The position numbers and the translations under genes are program-made. Source: JAFGED01 sp964551295 (lineage in GTDB: Bacteria; Chloroflexota; Anaerolineae; B4-G1). Taken from it: a stretch of DNA of 33,985 bases. Every line of letters starts with the position of its first letter. The first letter of the stretch is position 1. The stretch spans positions 1 through 33,985 of the forward strand of contig CAZKDJ010000021.1 of the NCBI GenBank assembly GCA_964551295.1, in the 5' to 3' direction. Below the pieces are notes generated by a model, which ran no database searches, had not been told where the DNA came from, and saw only the letters and a program-made list of their open reading frames with translations. This document shows, piece after piece, positions 31,129 through 33,985 of the stretch.

Positions 31129-32877
31129 GTGTCTGTTGAATCGAGTGAAAAAAAGCCGTCAATATTGATTACACCTTACGGAGGAAAGCTGGTTGATCTA
31201 GTCGTTGACGATGATGAACGAGAGGCATTGCTGGCCGAGGCTGATTGGGATACATCGGTGCAGTTGACGGATCGGAATCTGTGCGATCTGGAGCTGCTGG
31301 CCGTGGGTGGGTTCTCGCCGCTGGATCGTTTCATGGGGCAGGCGGATTATCAGCGCGTGCTCACCGAGATGCACCTGAGCGATGGGACGTTGTTTCCCAT
31401 CCCGATCACGTTGACGATCGACAAGGACGATCTGCCTACGCGGGCCGAGTGGCTCACGCTGCGCGACGTGCGCAACGATATCATCGCCGTGATGCGCATC
31501 GAGGAGGTTTTCCGTTGGGATCCCGACCGCGAGGCGCGCCTGGTCTATGGGACCACGGACGCCAAGCACCCCATGGTCTCGGAGATGGAGCATTGGAACG
31601 ACCTGTGCATCTCTGGCGAGCTGAAGGTGCTCAACCTGCCCAAGTATTACGATTTTGTGGACATTCGTCGCACCCCGGTCCAGACCAGGGCACTATTGGA
31701 GGAGATGGGCAACCCCAAGGTGGTGGCTTTCCAGACGCGCAATCCCATGCACCGCGTACACGAGGATCTGACCAAGCGCGCCGCCGAGCGCGTGGGCGGC
31801 AGCCTGCTCATCCACCCGGTGGTCGGCTTGACCAAGCCCGGTGACGTGGATCACTATACCCGCGTGCGCGTCTACAAGGCATTGATGGAAAAGTACTATG
31901 ACGATTACGACGCGGTGTTGAGCCTGCTGCCGTTGGCCATGCGCATGGGCGGCCCCCGGGAGGCCCTGCTGCACGCCATCATCCGCCGCAACTATGGCGC
32001 CTCCCATTTCGTGGTGGGGCGCGACCACGCCGGGCCGGGCCAAGATAGCACGGGCAAGCCCTTCTACGGCCCCTACGAGGCGCAGGAGATGATCAAGCAA
32101 TACAGCGGGGAATTGGGCGTGGAAGCGGTGCTGTTCAACGAGTTGGTCTATCTTTCGGCGGAGGATCGGTACGTGGCGCGGGAGGACGCGCCCGACGGGG
32201 CAGAGACCGCCTACATCTCCGGCACACAGGTGCGCGAGGAGTACCTGGCCAAGGGCCGGGCGCTGCCGGGATGGTTCACGCGTCCGGAGACGGCGCAGAT
32301 TTTGCAGGACACGCACCCGCCGCGCAACAAGCAGGGATTGTGCATCTGGTTCACGGGGTTGAGCGGCGCCGGCAAATCGACCATCGCCCAGGCGCTGACG
32401 GCGATGCTGCTGGAGCACGGGCGCCAGGCCACCGTGTTGGATGGCGACGTGGTGCGCACGCACCTCTCCAAGGGATTGAGCTTTAGCAAGGAGGACCGCG
32501 ACACCAACATCCTGCGCATCGGGTTCGTGGCCGGGGAGATCGTGCGCCATCACGGCACGGTGATCTGCGCGGCGATCAGCCCCTATCGCGCCACGCGCAA
32601 CGAGGCGCGCAGAATGGTGGGGACGGATCACTTCGTCGAGGTGTTCGTGGACACGCCGCTGGAGGTGTGCGAGCAGCGGGACGTGAAGGGCTTGTACGCC
32701 AAGGCGCGCCGGGGCGAGATCAAGGGCTTCACGGGGATCGACGACCCATACGAGGAGCCCTCGACCGCCGAGGTGATCGTGCAGACGGTGGGAACGATGC
32801 CCGAGGCAAACGCGCGCCAGACCTTGAACTACCTGGCGGAGCAGGGGTTCGTGGGCCATTCGCCGGGGGCGGGTTAA
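31129..32877 (+). CDS. Bifunctional sulfate adenylyltransferase/adenylylsulfate kinase
   Basis: 582 residues from the GTG at 31129, ten bases after AAGGAG (31113-31118); a TTG at 31120 would sit on that site. Residues about 20-390 are ATP sulfurylase: QTRNPMHRVHE (from 202) holds the catalytic HxxH-type region, and GRDHAGPG (from 297) is the second nucleotide motif. From about 405 an APS kinase domain follows: P-loop GLSGAGKST (K416), then DGDVVRTHLSKGLSFSKEDR and ISPYRATRNEARR. Together they turn sulfate into APS and then PAPS, the sulfate donor, in the cytosol. The 211 bp upstream show no riboswitch or promoter I recognise. It is monocistronic, ending at a dispersed repeat. Confidence 0.95.
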   Translation: MSVESSEKKPSILITPYGGKLVDLVVDDDEREALLAEADWDTSVQLTDRNLCDLELLAVGGFSPLDRFMGQADYQRVLTEMHLSDGTLFPIPITLTIDKDDLPTRAEWLTLRDVRNDIIAVMRIEEVFRWDPDREARLVYGTTDAKHPMVSEMEHWNDLCISGELKVLNLPKYYDFVDIRRTPVQTRALLEEMGNPKVVAFQTRNPMHRVHEDLTKRAAERVGGSLLIHPVVGLTKPGDVDHYTRVRVYKALMEKYYDDYDAVLSLLPLAMRMGGPREALLHAIIRRNYGASHFVVGRDHAGPGQDSTGKPFYGPYEAQEMIKQYSGELGVEAVLFNELVYLSAEDRYVAREDAPDGAETAYISGTQVREEYLAKGRALPGWFTRPETAQILQDTHPPRNKQGLCIWFTGLSGAGKSTIAQALTAMLLEHGRQATVLDGDVVRTHLSKGLSFSKEDRDTNILRIGFVAGEIVRHHGTVICAAISPYRATRNEARRMVGTDHFVEVFVDTPLEVCEQRDVKGLYAKARRGEIKGFTGIDDPYEEPSTAEVIVQTVGTMPEANARQTLNYLAEQGFVGHSPGAG

Positions 32878-32942
32878 ACCACAGATTACACGGATTAGCA
32901 CAGAAAAAGGAAGAATCAGTGATAATCGGTGAAATCTGTGGT
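32878..32942. repeat. ACCACAGATT...AATCTGTGGT repeat, copy A
   Basis: Ends ACCACAGATT (32878-32887) and AATCTGTGGT (32933-32942) are perfect 10-bp inverted repeats. Internal words GGATTAGCACAGAAA and AATCAGTGATAATCGGTGAA recur in copies B and C. It starts at the base after the sat-cysC stop codon. Confidence 0.85.
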
Positions 32943-32960
32943 AATAAGTGGAGGAGGGAG

Positions 32961-33338
32961 ATGAGCGAGGGTGGGTTTCTGCATGGCGATCTGACGCGCG
33001 ATATCATCGGTGCGGCGATGGAAGTACATCGGGTCTTGGGTCACGGTTTTCTGGAAGCGGTGTACGAGCAGGCGCTAGCCATCGAGTTTGACGATCGGGG
33101 GATTCCCTACGAGCGTCAAAGACAACTCGTAGTGAGCTATAAGAAGCACGTGGCTGGCAATTACGTGGCCGATTTTATTGTCGACGACAAGGTAATCGTG
33201 GAACTCAAGGCAGTGAAAAAGCTGACTGAGGTGCATAAAGCACAGTTGATCAACTACCTGAAGAGCACGCATATTCGGCTGGGGCTGTTGTTTAACTTTG
33301 GCGAGCCATCGCTCAAATTCACGCGGCGGATTGTTTGA
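32961..33338 (+). CDS. GxxExxY family protein (PD-(D/E)XK-like)
   Basis: 125 residues from the ATG at 32961, preceded by GAGGAGGGAG. The family signature GFLEAVY gives G29-x-x-E32-x-x-Y35 (NCBI GxxExxY protein family, PF13366-like). A nuclease-like core follows: D71 in VADFIVDDK and E81-L-K83 in VIVELKAV. The function is unknown; the fold suggests a small nuclease, and such genes are often found amid repeats. It is flanked on both sides by copies of the same 65-bp repeat. Confidence 0.93.
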   Translation: MSEGGFLHGDLTRDIIGAAMEVHRVLGHGFLEAVYEQALAIEFDDRGIPYERQRQLVVSYKKHVAGNYVADFIVDDKVIVELKAVKKLTEVHKAQLINYLKSTHIRLGLLFNFGEPSLKFTRRIV

Positions 33339-33345
33339 TGGGTAA

Positions 33346-33411
33346 ACCACAGATTGCACGGATTGACACAGAAAGAAATAAAAATCAGTGAAAATCGGTG
33401 AAATCTGTGGT
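33346..33411. repeat. ACCACAGATT...AATCTGTGGT repeat, copy B
   Basis: Inverted ends at 33346-33355 and 33402-33411. Middle words GCACGGATTGACACAGAAA and AATCAGTGAAAATCGGTGA match copy A closely. Confidence 0.85.
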
Positions 33412-33432
33412 CGAATAAGAGGGTACGGTGGA

Positions 33433-33498
33433 ACCACAGATTGCACAGATTGACACAGAAAAAACAAGAAATCGGTGATAATCTGTGAAATCTGTGGT
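33433..33498. repeat. ACCACAGATT...AATCTGTGGT repeat, copy C
   Basis: Inverted ends at 33433-33442 and 33489-33498. It is in the same orientation as copies A and B, only 21 bp after copy B, and just before the nucleotidyltransferase gene. Confidence 0.85.
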
Positions 33499-33523
33499 TA
33501 AAGAAGAGTAGCAGAGCGGACCT

Positions 33524-33958
33524 ATGGGGCAGAACGGGACGGAAATTCGAGACGCGCTTTGCGCGCTGGCCCAAGAGTACGACCTGGTGGCCGTGTATGC
33601 CTTTGGCAGCCGGGCGGAAGAATTGGCTGCGCGAGTTGCGGGCAAGGACGTGGAAGCGGATTTCCCCGAATCCGACGTCGACATCGGCGTGCTGCTGGGG
33701 CGCGCCCTCCCGGTGGAGGAGCGCGTGGGTCTGATGCAGGCGTTGGAGGATCTGTTCGGCGTAGCGCGGGTGGACCTGGTAATCTTGCCGGAGGCTCCTC
33801 CATATCTGGCTTTGGACGTGGTTCGGGGGGAGTTGCTGTACACGGTGGACGCGGATGTCGAGGCGGCGTATCAACTCTACGTACTACGTAGAGCAGGAGA
33901 CCTGGCCCCCTTCGAGCGGGCGCGGCTGCGGATGATCCTGGCCGGGGAGGCCATATAG
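33524..33958 (+). CDS. MntA-like nucleotidyltransferase
   Basis: 144 residues. The nucleotidyltransferase signature is YAFGSRAEELAARVAGKD followed by PESDVDIGVLLG, giving a D-x-D metal pair; the spacing between GS and SD is longer than the usual 10-12 residues. The VDLVIL strand supplies the third acidic position. This size and pattern fit MntA-type antitoxins that AMPylate a HepT (DUF86) RNase. The next gene starts two bases after the stop and is cut by the window end. Its ATG lies 25 bases after repeat copy C, with a weak ribosome site. Confidence 0.85.
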   Translation: MGQNGTEIRDALCALAQEYDLVAVYAFGSRAEELAARVAGKDVEADFPESDVDIGVLLGRALPVEERVGLMQALEDLFGVARVDLVILPEAPPYLALDVVRGELLYTVDADVEAAYQLYVLRRAGDLAPFERARLRMILAGEAI

Positions 33959-33960
33959 CG

Positions 33961-33985
33961 ATGGTGCCGGCAAAGCTACGTGCCA
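33961..33985 (+). CDS. Start of a partial gene, possible HepT-like toxin partner
   Basis: An ATG two bases after the MntA-like stop opens a frame (MVPAKLRA...) that runs off the window. Its identity is only inferred: MntA genes are normally followed by hepT (DUF86). The eight visible codons cannot show a domain. Confidence 0.3.

Overview
The window looks like a chromosomal segment of a GC-rich bacterium, most likely a member of the Chloroflexota (Anaerolineae-like). This is inference from gene content, not a database match. The clues are a NurA nuclease next to a HerA-type HAS-barrel protein, a class A PBP with a long Thr/Pro-rich tail, DUF4870/TM2-type small membrane proteins, a kinase with a PQQ-type propeller, tandem Wzc-like tyrosine kinases, several HEPN/nucleotidyltransferase genes, and many dispersed palindromic intergenic repeats. 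Gene starts usually have strong GGAGG sites. Several promoters are near-consensus (TTGNNN, 16-17 bp, TATAAT), and at least two lie so close to the start codon that leaderless mRNAs are expected.

Layout. 1-720 (minus): a cut-off GT-C type membrane glycosyltransferase and a two-helix membrane peptide. 813-1588: two small membrane proteins ending in a strong terminator. 1716-3146: a membrane-anchored class A beta-lactamase-fold protein. 3206-9893: a compact seven-gene signalling operon made of a Ser/Thr kinase with an eight-bladed propeller, a PP2C phosphatase, a DnaJ-VWA fusion, a zinc-ribbon/FHA protein, an 80-residue protein of unknown function, an OmpR-type response regulator with no kinase, and an MglA-like small GTPase. 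9996-10445: Hsp20. 10644-11681: an atypical, AT-richer nuclease-fold gene whose 3' end is formed by a 122-bp MITE-like element. 12198-15911: a large class A penicillin-binding protein. 15912-16272: an intergenic region with a C/G-rich repeat and a row of strong hairpins (possible structured RNA). 22531-16273 (minus): a tight five-gene operon of NurA nuclease, a HAS-barrel protein lacking the HerA ATPase, a nucleotidyltransferase, a radical SAM/SPASM protein and a large GT-C membrane protein. 22662-23339: a bicupin protein divergent from that operon. 25516-23589 (minus): trigger factor and ClpP. 25708-25627 (minus): tRNA-Leu(UAG). 25773-25894: the second MITE copy, flanked by a 9-bp target duplication. 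26481-30917: two Wzc/BY-kinase genes followed by a HEPN-MNT pair. 31129-32877: a fused ATP sulfurylase/APS kinase. 32878-33985: three copies of a 65-bp repeat around a GxxExxY gene, then a second MNT gene and the start of its partner.

Working together. The 3.2-9.9 kb operon has a writer (kinase), an eraser (PP2C) and a phosphothreonine reader (FHA), plus a chaperone/adhesion-domain fusion and a G-protein switch, so it probably forms one phosphorylation-controlled circuit. The beta-lactamase-fold protein and PBP act on the cell wall. The BY-kinases control exopolysaccharide export. Tig and ClpP handle nascent and damaged proteins.

The most promising undescribed items are the signalling operon, the NurA/HAS-barrel/NTase/radical-SAM/GT-C operon, the MITE family, and a C/G-rich repeat that has entered a reading frame and encodes part of a protein.
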